Below, piece after piece: positions 34,749 to 44,151 of a stretch of 64,000 nt of DNA. The notes under the pieces are model-generated. The model did not search any database, was not told the DNA's origin, and was given only the letters and a program-made list of their open reading frames with translations. How positions within the stretch are numbered: position 1 is the stretch's first letter; each line of letters starts with the position of its first letter. Origin of the DNA: Halobacteria archaeon HArc-gm2 (GTDB lineage Archaea > Halobacteriota > Halobacteria > Halobacteriales > Haloarculaceae); contig JAOPKE010000001.1 of assembly GCA_025517465.1 (NCBI GenBank), positions 496,001-560,000 of the forward strand, written 5' to 3'. The translations under genes were made by a program, and so were the position numbers.

Positions 34749-35986
34749 GCCTCTTCACCTCCGTCGGTTGCCATGGCGCCGTTGTCCAGTACCTCCTGCT
34801 TGCGGTCGTCGACCAGGCCCATGTCCTCGTAGGCGACGGGCCCCTCGACCTGACGGGCGTGCTCGGACGGTTCGTTACCGATGTACTGGACGTTGGGGTT
34901 CGTGCCCCGTTCCTCCATCAGCTTGAACGTCGACACGATGTCGTCCGTGCGGTTCTCCCAGTCGGAGTGGTCGTTCTGGTGGGCCTGTTTGTACGCCTCA
35001 AGATGCTGGTTCGGCGCGCTCTCCTCGTCGTTGAGGTCGCCGAAGTGGATGGCGTCCATCGCACAGGCGTCCTCGCAAGAGGTGGTCCCGATCTTCTCCT
35101 CGCCCATCTGGCCGTCCTGGCGGTCGACGCAGAACGTGCACTTGCCCATCACGCCCTTCGGCGGGCGCGAGCCGACCCAGCGGCCGCGCTCGTCGATCTG
35201 GTGGTCGTCGTCGATCTCCGCGTCCGGCACGTCGGGTTCGCCCCACTGGAAGTAGTTGACCCCGTAGGGACAGGACACCTCGCAGTACCGGCAGCCGATG
35301 CAGATGTCGTAGTCCGTCAGCACGAGCCCGTCCTGCTCGCGGGTGTGGCGCGCGCCGATGGGGCACACCTTCGTACACGGCGAGTCAGTGCAGTGTTGGC
35401 AGGGTCGGACGAGGAAGTTCTCGCCGTCCTGGTTCTCGTCCTCGTACGTGAAGACGTACATCCAGTTAGCGCCCCGCGAGGTGCCGTGTTCCTGCTCGCA
35501 GGCCTTCACGCAGGCGAGGCAGCCGTCGCAGTTGTTCAGGTTGATGACCATCCCGTAGCGCGTTCCGTCGTAGGACTCGTCGTCTTCGCCGGTCGCCGCC
35601 GCGCCGCCGCCCCCGGCAAAGACGCTCAGGGCCATCGCGGCCGCGCCGCCCTTCTTCATCACCTCTCGCCGGGAGACGCCCTCGTCGTCGGCGATGGCCG
35701 CGAGACTCTCGCGGATCCCGTCGGGGTCGTCGGCGTCGGCGACGACCTCGCCGTCGACGTCGTCGCGGAGTTCCGGCAGTTCGCGCGCGTCCCGGCCGAA
35801 ATCGTCGAGGACGTCTTCGTGGTACCGGTCGAAGAAGGCGGCCTCGGACAGTTCGCCCGCCGCGACGCGCTGGGCGTCTTTCGCCATCTCCATGCCGAGT
35901 TCGGTGTCGTACCCGGCCTCCGCCAGCGCGCGTTCCATCCGGGCTTCCTCGTCGTCGTCGAACGAGACTGGCCCATCGTCGGTCAC
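34745..35986 (-). CDS. NrfC-like ferredoxin subunit with internal Tat signal
   Basis: 413 residues. Seen: an acidic N-terminal domain of about 100 residues, a twin-arginine-like stretch SRREVMKKGGAAAMALSVFA near 104-123, then four 4Fe-4S motifs: NNCDGCLACVKAC, CQHCTDSPCTKVCP, CIGCRYCEVSCPYG, and C-x2-C plus a late CEDAC. The set matches DmsB/NrfC/PsrB proteins that link quinone to a catalytic subunit. The twin-arginine stretch is far from the N-terminus, unlike normal Tat signals, though N-terminal extensions of this kind are annotated in haloarchaea. First gene of a three-gene operon with NrfD and a small membrane protein. Confidence 0.85.
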   Translation of the reverse strand: MTDDGPVSFDDDEEARMERALAEAGYDTELGMEMAKDAQRVAAGELSEAAFFDRYHEDVLDDFGRDARELPELRDDVDGEVVADADDPDGIRESLAAIADDEGVSRREVMKKGGAAAMALSVFAGGGGAAATGEDDESYDGTRYGMVINLNNCDGCLACVKACEQEHGTSRGANWMYVFTYEDENQDGENFLVRPCQHCTDSPCTKVCPIGARHTREQDGLVLTDYDICIGCRYCEVSCPYGVNYFQWGEPDVPDAEIDDDHQIDERGRWVGSRPPKGVMGKCTFCVDRQDGQMGEEKIGTTSCEDACAMDAIHFGDLNDEESAPNQHLEAYKQAHQNDHSDWENRTDDIVSTFKLMEERGTNPNVQYIGNEPSEHARQVEGPVAYEDMGLVDDRKQEVLDNGAMATDGGEEA

Positions 35987-36434
35987 GGACGATTCCCCTC
36001 CGTTACTACGGTGCGATTTCGCCGATAGCTATCCTCCATCATCGTCACGTTCGGGCGAAATTGCTGCTCACAACCCCTTCACTCGGTCACCCGCCTCTCA
36101 GGCCCTGAGAACGTGGGTGAAGATGTTCACTCGCCCTTTTAAGTGATCGAGGGCCGCATCTGCTCCGGCCAGGGGACTGTTCGAATCGTTGTTCTCCCGC
36201 ACATGCGCCCGTCACTGGATACACGCGAGCACCCTACACGCGAGGATCCCTCGATTCACGCTCGTCGAAACGCGAACAAAAGGACCGTCAAAATACGGGG
36301 ATCCGGCGCTGAAATATAAACGAACGACCGAACATCTGCGTCGGACGTCCCGGACCACGAGAACAGTTCTCACGAATCTGGAACCCGCTCGGCCATTGAA
36401 TGGAACCTCCATCGTTCTCTCGGTCTGTAGACAG
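35987..36434. other. Divergent intergenic region of the Fe-S/NrfD operon and nirK
   Basis: 448 bases with no convincing gene. AT-rich boxes such as CCTTTTAAGTG (about 36137-36147) and GAAATATAAACG (about 36311-36322) may be promoters. A perfect palindrome lies at 36361-36373. The CGAA-N4-TTCG motif seen before norB is not present. Confidence 0.5.
36361..36373 (+). promoter_or_regulatory. Palindrome upstream of nirK
   Basis: GAGAAC-A-GTTCTC is a perfect 6+6 inverted repeat, 61 bases before the nirK ATG. That is nearly the same distance as the NarO-type site before norB. It is a candidate operator. Confidence 0.4.
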
Positions 36435-37532
36435 ATGAAAGAAATACCATTCACGGACCGACGCGCGTTCCTCTCGACGATCGGTGTGGGCGGGGCGGCG
36501 TTCGTCGCTGGCTGTACCGGAGACGGTGAGGAGGAGGCGGCCACCAGCACGAACCAGGACGAGACCGAACCGGCAGCGGACGACGGACTCGACCCGGCCG
36601 AGGACGTGGACGTCGACCGCATCGCGGCGGACCCGCGAGACATTCCGGACCCAGTCGACTGGAACGAGCCGCGCCACCACGAGATCGAGATGACGACCCA
36701 GGAGGTGACGGCGGAGATAGAGCCCGGCGTCACCTTCGATTACATGACCTTCGACGGCCGGGTTCCGGGGCCGATGGTCCGCGTGCGCCGCGGCGACACA
36801 GTCACGTTCCAGTTGAACAATCCAGAGGACAGTCAGCTGCCTCACAACATCGACTTCCACGCCGTCTACGGGCCGGGCGGCGGTGCGAGCGACACGACCA
36901 TCGCACCTGGAGAGAGCGCCGAAATCGAGTACAGAGCGACGTACCCCGGCGTCTTCATCTACCACTGTGCGGTCCCGAACATGGACCACCACATCAGCGC
37001 GGGGATGTTCGGTGCCATTCTGGTCGAACCCGAGGAGGGGCTCCCGGAGGTGGACCACGAACTGTTCTTCGGCCAGCACGAGATCTACACGAACGGCGCG
37101 CCCGGCGAGAAAGGCCACCACGAGTTCGACCTCGGGGCGGCGAAGTCCCAGGACTCCACGTACGTCTGTCTCAACGGCGAGGCGTACGCGTTCACCGAGG
37201 ACGGCTACGGACCGGTCACGGTCGAGAAAGGGGACCGCGTCCGCATCTTCCACTCCAACGGCGGTCCGAACCACATCAGTTCCTGGCACGGCATCGGGAA
37301 CGTCTGGGAGACGTTCTACCGCGACGGTGATCTGGTCTCCGAGCCCGACCGGTTCGTCGAGACGGCACCGGTCGCCCCCGGGACCGTCGCCGCCGCGGAG
37401 ATAGACACGCCGGTTCCGGGGCCGATCAAACTCGTCGACCACGCGCTGACGCGGGTCGTCCGCAAGGGCATGCTGGGCGTCGTGCAGGTCGAGGGCGAGG
37501 ACGAACCGGATATCTACAACCCCAATCCGTAG
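36435..37532 (+). CDS. nirK: Copper-containing nitrite reductase
   Basis: 365 residues. Seen: a Tat lipoprotein start (DRRAFLSTIGVGGAAFVAGC), then two cupredoxin domains. Copper residues: LPHNIDFHAV (H137, D140, H142), YHCAVPNMDHHISAGM (H177, C178, H186, M191), the catalytic H280 in GGPNHISSWH, and a type 2 histidine in LVDHALTR. Known: reduces nitrite to NO outside the membrane. The ATG at 36435 was chosen over a long upstream reading because the signal peptide begins there. The loop between C178 and M191 is one residue shorter than in the classic bacterial enzymes. It is divergent from the NrfC/NrfD operon. Confidence 0.95.
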   Translation: MKEIPFTDRRAFLSTIGVGGAAFVAGCTGDGEEEAATSTNQDETEPAADDGLDPAEDVDVDRIAADPRDIPDPVDWNEPRHHEIEMTTQEVTAEIEPGVTFDYMTFDGRVPGPMVRVRRGDTVTFQLNNPEDSQLPHNIDFHAVYGPGGGASDTTIAPGESAEIEYRATYPGVFIYHCAVPNMDHHISAGMFGAILVEPEEGLPEVDHELFFGQHEIYTNGAPGEKGHHEFDLGAAKSQDSTYVCLNGEAYAFTEDGYGPVTVEKGDRVRIFHSNGGPNHISSWHGIGNVWETFYRDGDLVSEPDRFVETAPVAPGTVAAAEIDTPVPGPIKLVDHALTRVVRKGMLGVVQVEGEDEPDIYNPNP

Positions 37533-37666
37533 CGGTCCCGTCGTCGCGACGCGGGGGCCCAGCGCTCCCTTTTCTTGCGTTCCATCACGCGGGAACGCTC
37601 CGGACGTAACGACGCAACGGCTGGCCCGATCCGTCCCGGACTTCAGTCCGCGATACCGGACCGTCC

Positions 37667-38119
37667 TTACTCGTAGTACGCCTTGCGTTCGACGACTTCC
37701 GCGAACCCGAGGTTCTCCTTCACGTCGGTTATCTCGATGGTGACGCGTTCGCCCTGTTCCGTGTCGGGGACGATGACGACGTAGCCGCGTTCGACCCGGG
37801 CGATGCCGTCGCCCTTCTCGCCGATGTCCTCGATGTCGACAGTGCGCCGCTCGCCCTCGTCGACTGGCGGTCCCTGGTGAGCCCGCGACCCGTTCCGGGA
37901 CCTGGACTGGTCAGGTGACCCAGAGCGGGAGTTGGACTGCGAGGACGTCCCCTCGTCGTCTTCCGCCTCGTCGGTGGCGAGTAACGCGATACGATACACG
38001 TCCCCGGGCGCGACGTCGCCGACTGATACCTCGGTTTCAGGCACTTCGATGACGTAACTGCCGTCACGCCGCTCCACCTGTCCGCTGTAGAGACAGGCAA
38101 GATTGTCTGAAATCTCCAT
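37667..38119 (-). CDS. TRAM domain protein
   Basis: 150 residues. Seen: a C-terminal TRAM domain (VDIEDIGEKGDGIARVERGYVV then VTIEITDVKENLGFAEVVE) and a low-complexity Ser/Arg/Gln-rich linker near 60-85. The N-terminal part holds a short beta-rich segment. Known: TRAM is an RNA-binding beta-barrel; small archaeal TRAM proteins act as RNA chaperones or translation-related factors. The two-part structure with a flexible linker is slightly longer than the simple TRAM proteins (about 70 residues). Confidence 0.8.
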   Translation of the reverse strand: MEISDNLACLYSGQVERRDGSYVIEVPETEVSVGDVAPGDVYRIALLATDEAEDDEGTSSQSNSRSGSPDQSRSRNGSRAHQGPPVDEGERRTVDIEDIGEKGDGIARVERGYVVIVPDTEQGERVTIEITDVKENLGFAEVVERKAYYE

Positions 38120-38300
38120 GGTTTCGCTAGTCCCGACAAAATCGGGGGAACCGTACCATGAATCTACCGACTATCAGACCGCCAACGAGACAGTCCTACG
38201 ACAGGTGTGGACTGCGGTTTTCCCGAGCGGGGTCGAGTGCGCCGACGCGGCGGCGGACTCACCCGCGGAGTTTTGCGTGTCCGGCCGCTACGGTGGGGAC

Positions 38301-39308
38301 ATGATCGACCTGCGGAGCGACACAGTCACCCGGCCGAGCGAGGCGATGCGGGACGCCGCCCGGAACGCGAGCGTCGGCGACGACGTCTACGGGGAAGACC
38401 CTTCGGTCAACGAACTGCAGCAGCGCGCCGCCGAGATACTCGGTACCGAGGCGGCGCTCTTCGTCGCCTCGGGGACGATGGGCAATCAGGTGGCCGCCCG
38501 GACCCACACCGAACGGGGCCAGGAACTGCTCTGCGAGCGCGAGAGCCATATCTACAAGTGGGAACTCGCCGGCCTGGCCCAGCACGCAGCCCTCCAGCCA
38601 CGTACGCTCGACGGCGGCGAGCGGGGCGTGATAACCTCGACGCAGGTGCACGCCGGCTACGTCGAGGCCGACGGTCACCGGCCCGGGACGGGGCTCCTCT
38701 CGCTCGAGAACACCCACAACAGCAAGGGCGGGGCGGCCCACTCCCCCGAGGACGTCGCCGCGGCCGCCGCGGCCGCACACGACCTGGGGATCCCGGTCCA
38801 CCTCGACGGGGCGCGGCTGTTCAACGCGGCGACGGCCCACGACGTCGGGGCGTCGGCCTTCGTCGACCACGTCGACTCGGTGATGTGCTGTCTCTCGAAG
38901 GGCCTCGGCGCGCCCGTGGGATCGATTCTCGCCGGTTCGTCGTCGTTCGTCGACGCGGCACGACGGAACCGGAAACTCCTGGGCGGCGGGATGCGGCAGG
39001 CGGGGATGATAGCCGCGCCGGGACTGCGCGCGCTGGAGAATCGGGACCGACTCGACGAGGACCACCGGCGCGCGGCGCGACTCGCCGACGGTATCGACCG
39101 GGTCGACGGTCTCTCCGTCACCCCGCCAGAGACGAACATCGTCCTCGTCGAGACGGACCGGCCAGCCGAGGCGTTCCTCGACGACTGCGAGTCCGAGGGG
39201 CTCCTCGGCGTTCCCTTCGACGACCACGTCGTGCGCTTTTGCACCCACTGGGACGTCGACGACGGGGACGTCGACCGGGCCATCGACGCCGTGGCGCGCG
39301 CGACGTAG
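38301..39308 (+). CDS. Low-specificity L-threonine aldolase family
   Basis: 335 residues, PLP fold type I. Seen: MIDLRSDTVTRPSEAMRDA at the start, GDDVYGEDPSVNELQ, FVASGTMGNQVA, HLDGARLFNAA and the PLP lysine K200 in CLSKGLGAPVGS. Known: cleaves threonine or allo-threonine to glycine and acetaldehyde. The ATG at 38301 was chosen because the conserved N-terminus starts there. It stands alone on the plus strand. Confidence 0.9.
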   Translation: MIDLRSDTVTRPSEAMRDAARNASVGDDVYGEDPSVNELQQRAAEILGTEAALFVASGTMGNQVAARTHTERGQELLCERESHIYKWELAGLAQHAALQPRTLDGGERGVITSTQVHAGYVEADGHRPGTGLLSLENTHNSKGGAAHSPEDVAAAAAAAHDLGIPVHLDGARLFNAATAHDVGASAFVDHVDSVMCCLSKGLGAPVGSILAGSSSFVDAARRNRKLLGGGMRQAGMIAAPGLRALENRDRLDEDHRRAARLADGIDRVDGLSVTPPETNIVLVETDRPAEAFLDDCESEGLLGVPFDDHVVRFCTHWDVDDGDVDRAIDAVARAT

Positions 39309-39798
39309 CGACTCCCGGCTTGGACGAACCGCCGGCGCACGCGTGGCGACTATCGATGGGGTGACTCAATCGATTGCGTCGTCACACCGAACAGTCGGCC
39401 AGTTACTCCCGGGTGACCCGCCTGAACCGCTCCTGTTGCGATATGAGTCGGATTATGTCGACGTTATCGAGGAATCCGGCTTCATCTCAGTAACTCGGCG
39501 ACAGTAGGCCACTCGTGACAGCGGAGTACCCCCCGTAGATTACCGGTTGGGCGCGGGTGTGAGGGGTCGCCGCCCCCGAACAGGGGCGGGTCGACGTGAG
39601 AGTATGGCCGTTGTTACTCCGAGAAACCGTATCTATAGTCCAGTAAACCCACTCTTACTTGCGATTGCCCTTCTAGAACTGACGTGATAGTTATCCGGAG
39701 TTCGTCCCAAACGGTTGACAGGGACAGGGACCGAGCCCACCCCGACCGTTCGACGACGCGGCGGTCGGCCGGCTCGCCACCGCGTCCAGATCAAAACT
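39309..39798. other. Intergenic stretch before the HTH gene
   Basis: 490 bases without a gene that I can support. Some AT-rich segments, for example GATAGTTATCCGG near 39685-39697, could be promoters. I see no repeat or tRNA-like structure. Confidence 0.4.
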
Positions 39799-40077
39799 AT
39801 GGTTGCATCAGAATGGGACGACGTCAGCTACGTCATCAGTTCACGGTACAGGATCGCGACGCTCAAACGCCTCAGTGACAGCCCCGCCACGCCCTCACGG
39901 ATCGCCGAAGACACGGACCTGAGCGTGGCTCACGTCTCGCGCGCGCTGCAGGAACTCCGCGACCACGAACTCACGGAGCTCCTCGTATCGGAGGACCGGA
40001 AGAAGGGCCGCGTCTACGGTATCACAGACCACGGCGGGGCCGTCTGGGAGACGATCGAGGCGGAGAACATGATCTAG
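39799..40077 (+). CDS. Winged-helix transcriptional regulator
   Basis: 92 residues. Seen: ISSRYRIATLKRLSDSPATP, then SRIAEDTDLSVAHVSRALQE, the helix-turn-helix, and a wing with EDRKKGRVYGITDHGGAVWE. These are features of the small ArsR/MarR-like regulators of haloarchaea. The ATG at 39799 gives the compact form; an upstream TTG would add 28 basic residues of unlikely content. Its targets are unknown and no cofactor domain is present. Confidence 0.8.
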   Translation: MVASEWDDVSYVISSRYRIATLKRLSDSPATPSRIAEDTDLSVAHVSRALQELRDHELTELLVSEDRKKGRVYGITDHGGAVWETIEAENMI

Positions 40078-40266
40078 ACCGGGACGTTGGCCCTGCTGTA
40101 GGTCGACTGCCCGTCCGACTGCCGGGACACGTTCGCCTGGCGGTTCGCCACAGCCGGGTGGATCGAGAACCCATTCTGTCGGTCGAATCCGTCGATCGAT
40201 TCGCCGGTCGGTTCGTGGACCGAGTCGCCGACCGTCAGCCCGTGGACGGATCGAACGGTCCGTCGC

Positions 40267-41541
40267 TCACCCGTCGAGTTCCGCGAACAGGTTCGTGCCG
40301 GCGACGAGTTCGAGGACGGAGGCGGCGTCACCCTCGTCGAACAGCAGCTCGTCCGTCCTGATGACGTGGTCCAGGACGTCCCGTGAGGCGTGTTTGGGTG
40401 CCGCGGCGAGTCCCGCCTCCTGTTCTTCGAGCCACCGCATCACGCGAAGGTCGCTCTTGCTGTCGCCCATAACCAGCGCGAAGGGGTCCTCGACGCCGAG
40501 CACGTCGAACGCCGCCTCGACGCCCGCGGCCTTGTCGAGTTCGAGACTGACGATCTCGGCGGCGTCGGCCTCGTAGTACGCGACGTCGATCCGTTCGAGG
40601 ATCGCGGCCAGGTCCGCCGGCGCGTCGTCCAGATCGACGTCGGGGAGCGCGTCCCGGGACCGCAGGACCTGCTCTATCTCTGGGTCCCTGCTGTAGAGCG
40701 CTCTCGCCCACGACGCGGGGTCAGTCTCCGCCTCACTCGACTCGCCCGACTCGCCGCCGTGCCCGATCTGTTCGCCGACGGCGTCGGCCAGCAAGTCGAT
40801 GACGTACACCAGCGCGTGGTCGATGACGTCCCGTGCGGCCGGCGTCCCGGTCTCGGCGTTGGGCTTCAGCGTCACGTTGAACTCGTTGCCCTGGAGGTGA
40901 CAGCCCCGGCGGATCTCGTCGGGGGCCTCGGTGACGATACGCGAGCGCACGGCCGCGAACACGTCGGTGATCTCGTCGTCGAGGTCCTCGTAGAGGAGTC
41001 GCTTGGTGTCCGGGCCGTGGCCTGGCGTGAACACGCCGTTGCCCGACTCGTAGACGATGCTCAGATCGCCGGAGTGGACGAGTTCGTTCCCCAGCCCCTG
41101 GATGAGGAAGCCCTTGACGTTCTCCAGCGTCTGGCCCGTACAGACGACGATGGGCACGCCGTCCTCGTGTAACTGGTGGAGGCGGTGGAGGACGTCCCGT
41201 GGAATCTCGTTGTCCGTCCGGCCGGCGGTCCGCAACGTCTCGTCGACGTCGAGGACGAGCGCGTTGACCGGTCGCTCGTACTCGGTGGCCAGGTCGAGCG
41301 CCGTAAAGGCCTGGTCGCGACTCAGCGTGGCCGCGAGTTCGGCGTACACGTCCCCTTCCTCGTCGAACCCGTCACGAATCTCCGCCTTGCGCCGCTCACG
41401 TTCGTCGGTCGCCTCCTCCCAGTGGTCCAGCGCTACCCGCGAATCGACGGGGGGAAACAGGTCGACGAAGTCCTGGTACGCCTCCAGGGTCTCCGTGTCG
41501 TAGTCCCGGTAGAGCCGGTAGATCTGGTCGTACCGTTCCAT
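40267..41541 (-). CDS. HAD-superfamily hydrolase
   Basis: 424 residues. Seen: the HAD motif I LVLDVDETLRT with D98 and D100, motif II-like VVCTGQTLENV, and motif IV-like MGDSKSDLRVMRWL near 360. An insert of about 190 residues between motifs II and IV (cap region) resembles Cof/trehalose-phosphatase-type caps. The first 90 residues form an extra helical domain. A phosphatase acting on a sugar phosphate is likely, but substrate is unknown. It precedes the P-type ATPase in the same orientation, but a run of 37 bases separates them. Confidence 0.7.
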   Translation of the reverse strand: MERYDQIYRLYRDYDTETLEAYQDFVDLFPPVDSRVALDHWEEATDERERRKAEIRDGFDEEGDVYAELAATLSRDQAFTALDLATEYERPVNALVLDVDETLRTAGRTDNEIPRDVLHRLHQLHEDGVPIVVCTGQTLENVKGFLIQGLGNELVHSGDLSIVYESGNGVFTPGHGPDTKRLLYEDLDDEITDVFAAVRSRIVTEAPDEIRRGCHLQGNEFNVTLKPNAETGTPAARDVIDHALVYVIDLLADAVGEQIGHGGESGESSEAETDPASWARALYSRDPEIEQVLRSRDALPDVDLDDAPADLAAILERIDVAYYEADAAEIVSLELDKAAGVEAAFDVLGVEDPFALVMGDSKSDLRVMRWLEEQEAGLAAAPKHASRDVLDHVIRTDELLFDEGDAASVLELVAGTNLFAELDG

Positions 41542-41578
41542 ACCTGCCGCGTAGGGACGCTGGGTGATAACGGTGGGG

Positions 41579-44011
41579 TCACGCGGCCGCGTCCGTCTCG
41601 TCCGCGTCGGGCGTCTCCGGCGTCACGCGCGAGAGCCGCATCGCGTTGCCCGTCACGCCCAGCGTCATTCCGGCGTCGCCGAGCAGCACGGCGATGGCGA
41701 GGTTCACCACGCCGAGTGGGACGCCGACGGCCAGCATCGCCTTCAGGCCGAGGCTGGCCCAGATGTTCTGGCGGATGACGCCGTTGGCCTGGTGAGCCAC
41801 GTCGTAGAGGTAGGGAAGCTTCGAGAGGTCGTCGCTCATCAGCGCGACGTCGGCCGTCTCGATAGCGGTGTCGGTCCCCGCGGCACCCATCGCCACGCCC
41901 ACCGTCGCCGTCGCGAGCGCGGGCGCGTCGTTGATGCCGTCACCCACCATGGCGACGCCCCCCTCGTACTCGGCGTCGAGTTCCTCGATGGCTTCGACTT
42001 TCTCCTCGGGGAGCAGTCCCGCCCTGACGTCGTCGACGCCGACGCGGTCGCCGATGGCGCGTGCCGTCCGCTCGTTGTCGCCGGTGAGCATCACCACCTC
42101 GACGCCCAGATTCTGGAGGCGTTCGACGGTCCAGGCGGCCTCGGGCCGGACGTCGTCGGCGACGGCGACGACCCCTTCCAGGTCGTCCTCCGTTCCGACG
42201 AGGACGACGGTCTTCCCTTCGCTCTGGAGTCGCGGGATGGTGTCCTCGGCGAGGTTGAGACAGCCCTGGCGGTCACAGAGGTCGCGGACCTCGTCCGCGA
42301 CGCCGTCGTCGCTCTCGACGACGTGGACGTGTTCGAGGTCGAAGCCCAGCGAGTCGAACAGGCCGGGCTTGCCGGCGTAGTGGGCCTCTCCGCCGAGGGT
42401 CGCCTGGACGCCCTTGCCGGTGAGGCTCTCGAACTCGCTGACCTCGACGGTTTCGACGCCGGCGTCGCTCGCGTGGGCGACGATGGCCTCGCCGATGGGG
42501 TGCTCGGAGCGCTGTTCGAGCCCGCGTGCGCACGCGAGGACGTCGTCTTCGGTGCGGTCGCCGATGGGGACGACGTCGGTGACGGCCAGTTCGCCCCGCG
42601 TGATCGTGCCGGTCTTGTCCATCGCGACGGCGTCGACCTGGCCCATCGATTCGAGGTACCTTCCGCCCTTGATGAGGACGCCGTTTTTGGCGGCGCTGGT
42701 GATACCCGAGACCACAGTCACCGGCGTCGAGATGACGAACGCGCAGGGGCAGGCCAGCACGAGCAAGGTGATGCCGTTGACGAACCAGGGCATCCACCCT
42801 GCCGGGAACGTGACTGCGTAACCGGCGACGCCGGCGGTCACCGGCCCCTCCAGCACCAGCGGCGGGACTGTCGCGACCAGAATCGCGAGTGCGACCATCA
42901 CGGGCGTGTAGTAGCCGGCGAAGCGGTCGACGAACTGCTCGCGCTCTGTCCTGTTGGCCTGGGCGTCCTCGACGAGCTCGACGATGCGCGAGAGGGTGTC
43001 CTCGCCCGCCGCGGCGGTGACCTCGACTTCCAGGAAGCCGGCCTGGTTGATCGTGCCGGCGTACACCTCGTCGCCGTCTGCCTTGTCGACGGGGACGCTC
43101 TCGCCGGTGATCGGCGCCTCGTTGACGGCGCTTTCTCCCTCCAGGACGACGCCGTCGAGGGGAATCTTCTCGCCCGGCTGGACGAGCACGCTGTCGCCGA
43201 CGCGGACCTCCTCGACCGGGACGGTCACCTCCGCACCGTCGCGACGGACGGTCGCCTCGTCGGGCGAGAGGTCCATCAGTTCGCGCAAGGAGGACCTGGC
43301 CTGGTCCATCGAGTACCGCTCCAGCAGCTCTGCGACGCTAAAGAGCACCGCGAGCGTCGCCGCCTCGAAGTAGAAGTTAGCCGAAGCCGAGATGACCGAC
43401 GCGGCGACGGCGCTCACCATCGCGACGCTCATCAGGAAGTCGATGTCGAGCGCGGTGTTCTTGGCCGAGTAGTAGCCGCCCCGCAGGATCTCCTGTCCCG
43501 CCGTGGCGACGGCGCCGAGGAAGAGAACGTCCGCGAGCGAGAACTCGGTCACGAGGACGGTCGCGACGACGGGGTCGTCGGCGAGTCCGAGGAGTGCGGG
43601 CTCGAAGACGATGCCCACGGCGAGGAGCACCGCACCGACCCAGGTCTTGATCGCGCGCGGACTCGTCCAGACGTTCCGGGTTCCGTCCCCATCCTGCGCG
43701 TCTTCGTCGGCGCCGTCACCGCTCGTGCCGGTCACCTCGTAGCCGGCCGACTCGACGGCCCGCGTGAGGTCGTCACCGCCGGCCCGCCCGTCGTCGTACG
43801 CGACGCTGACGGTGCCGGTGGCTGGGCGGGCGTCGATGCCCTCCACACCCTCGGTCCCTTCGAGGGCGCTCGTCACCTTGCCCGCACAGGACGCACAGTC
43901 CATGTCGGGCACGTCCATGTCGAAGACCGCCTCGTCGGACGATCCGGTCGCTTCGACGGTATCGTCCGGTGGGACGGCGTCACCCGTTCCGTCGGCGTTC
44001 GCATCTGTCAT
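41579..44011 (-). CDS. Heavy-metal P1B-type ATPase, Zn/Cd-like
   Basis: 810 residues. Seen: an N-terminal heavy-metal-associated domain with MDCASCA (C39 and C42), about eight membrane helices, the membrane CPC motif in LACPCAFVISTPVTVVSG, the phosphorylation site DKTGTITRG, SEHPIGEAI and GDGINDAPALA. From memory, CPC followed by ISTP and the late VAMGAAGTDTAIETADVALM fit the Zn/Cd/Pb (ZntA/CadA) branch rather than copper. Known: exports divalent metal ions. ATG at 44011 was chosen over an upstream reading. Confidence 0.9.
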   Translation of the reverse strand: MTDANADGTGDAVPPDDTVEATGSSDEAVFDMDVPDMDCASCAGKVTSALEGTEGVEGIDARPATGTVSVAYDDGRAGGDDLTRAVESAGYEVTGTSGDGADEDAQDGDGTRNVWTSPRAIKTWVGAVLLAVGIVFEPALLGLADDPVVATVLVTEFSLADVLFLGAVATAGQEILRGGYYSAKNTALDIDFLMSVAMVSAVAASVISASANFYFEAATLAVLFSVAELLERYSMDQARSSLRELMDLSPDEATVRRDGAEVTVPVEEVRVGDSVLVQPGEKIPLDGVVLEGESAVNEAPITGESVPVDKADGDEVYAGTINQAGFLEVEVTAAAGEDTLSRIVELVEDAQANRTEREQFVDRFAGYYTPVMVALAILVATVPPLVLEGPVTAGVAGYAVTFPAGWMPWFVNGITLLVLACPCAFVISTPVTVVSGITSAAKNGVLIKGGRYLESMGQVDAVAMDKTGTITRGELAVTDVVPIGDRTEDDVLACARGLEQRSEHPIGEAIVAHASDAGVETVEVSEFESLTGKGVQATLGGEAHYAGKPGLFDSLGFDLEHVHVVESDDGVADEVRDLCDRQGCLNLAEDTIPRLQSEGKTVVLVGTEDDLEGVVAVADDVRPEAAWTVERLQNLGVEVVMLTGDNERTARAIGDRVGVDDVRAGLLPEEKVEAIEELDAEYEGGVAMVGDGINDAPALATATVGVAMGAAGTDTAIETADVALMSDDLSKLPYLYDVAHQANGVIRQNIWASLGLKAMLAVGVPLGVVNLAIAVLLGDAGMTLGVTGNAMRLSRVTPETPDADETDAAA

Positions 44012-44151
44012 TGTCGGGACTAGGCAGCCACGGGTTATTAATTCAGCTGTTAGCGAAAGCGGCCCAAACAACAGTAATTGGCATTGTTACTATGATGGAT
44101 TATTAACTCGAAGGTAACTCGGCGCGATCGGTCCGGTTCCGAACGGCACCC

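Noticed and set aside
36001-36060. TTCG-GG-CGAA near 36049 as a NarO-type site
   Set aside because: The halves are in inverted order and spaced by two bases, not CGAA-N4-TTCG.
41564-44023. An 819-residue plus-strand frame opposite the P1B ATPase
   Set aside because: It mirrors the ATPase gene over its whole length, which has clear motifs; GC-rich third positions create such mirror frames.
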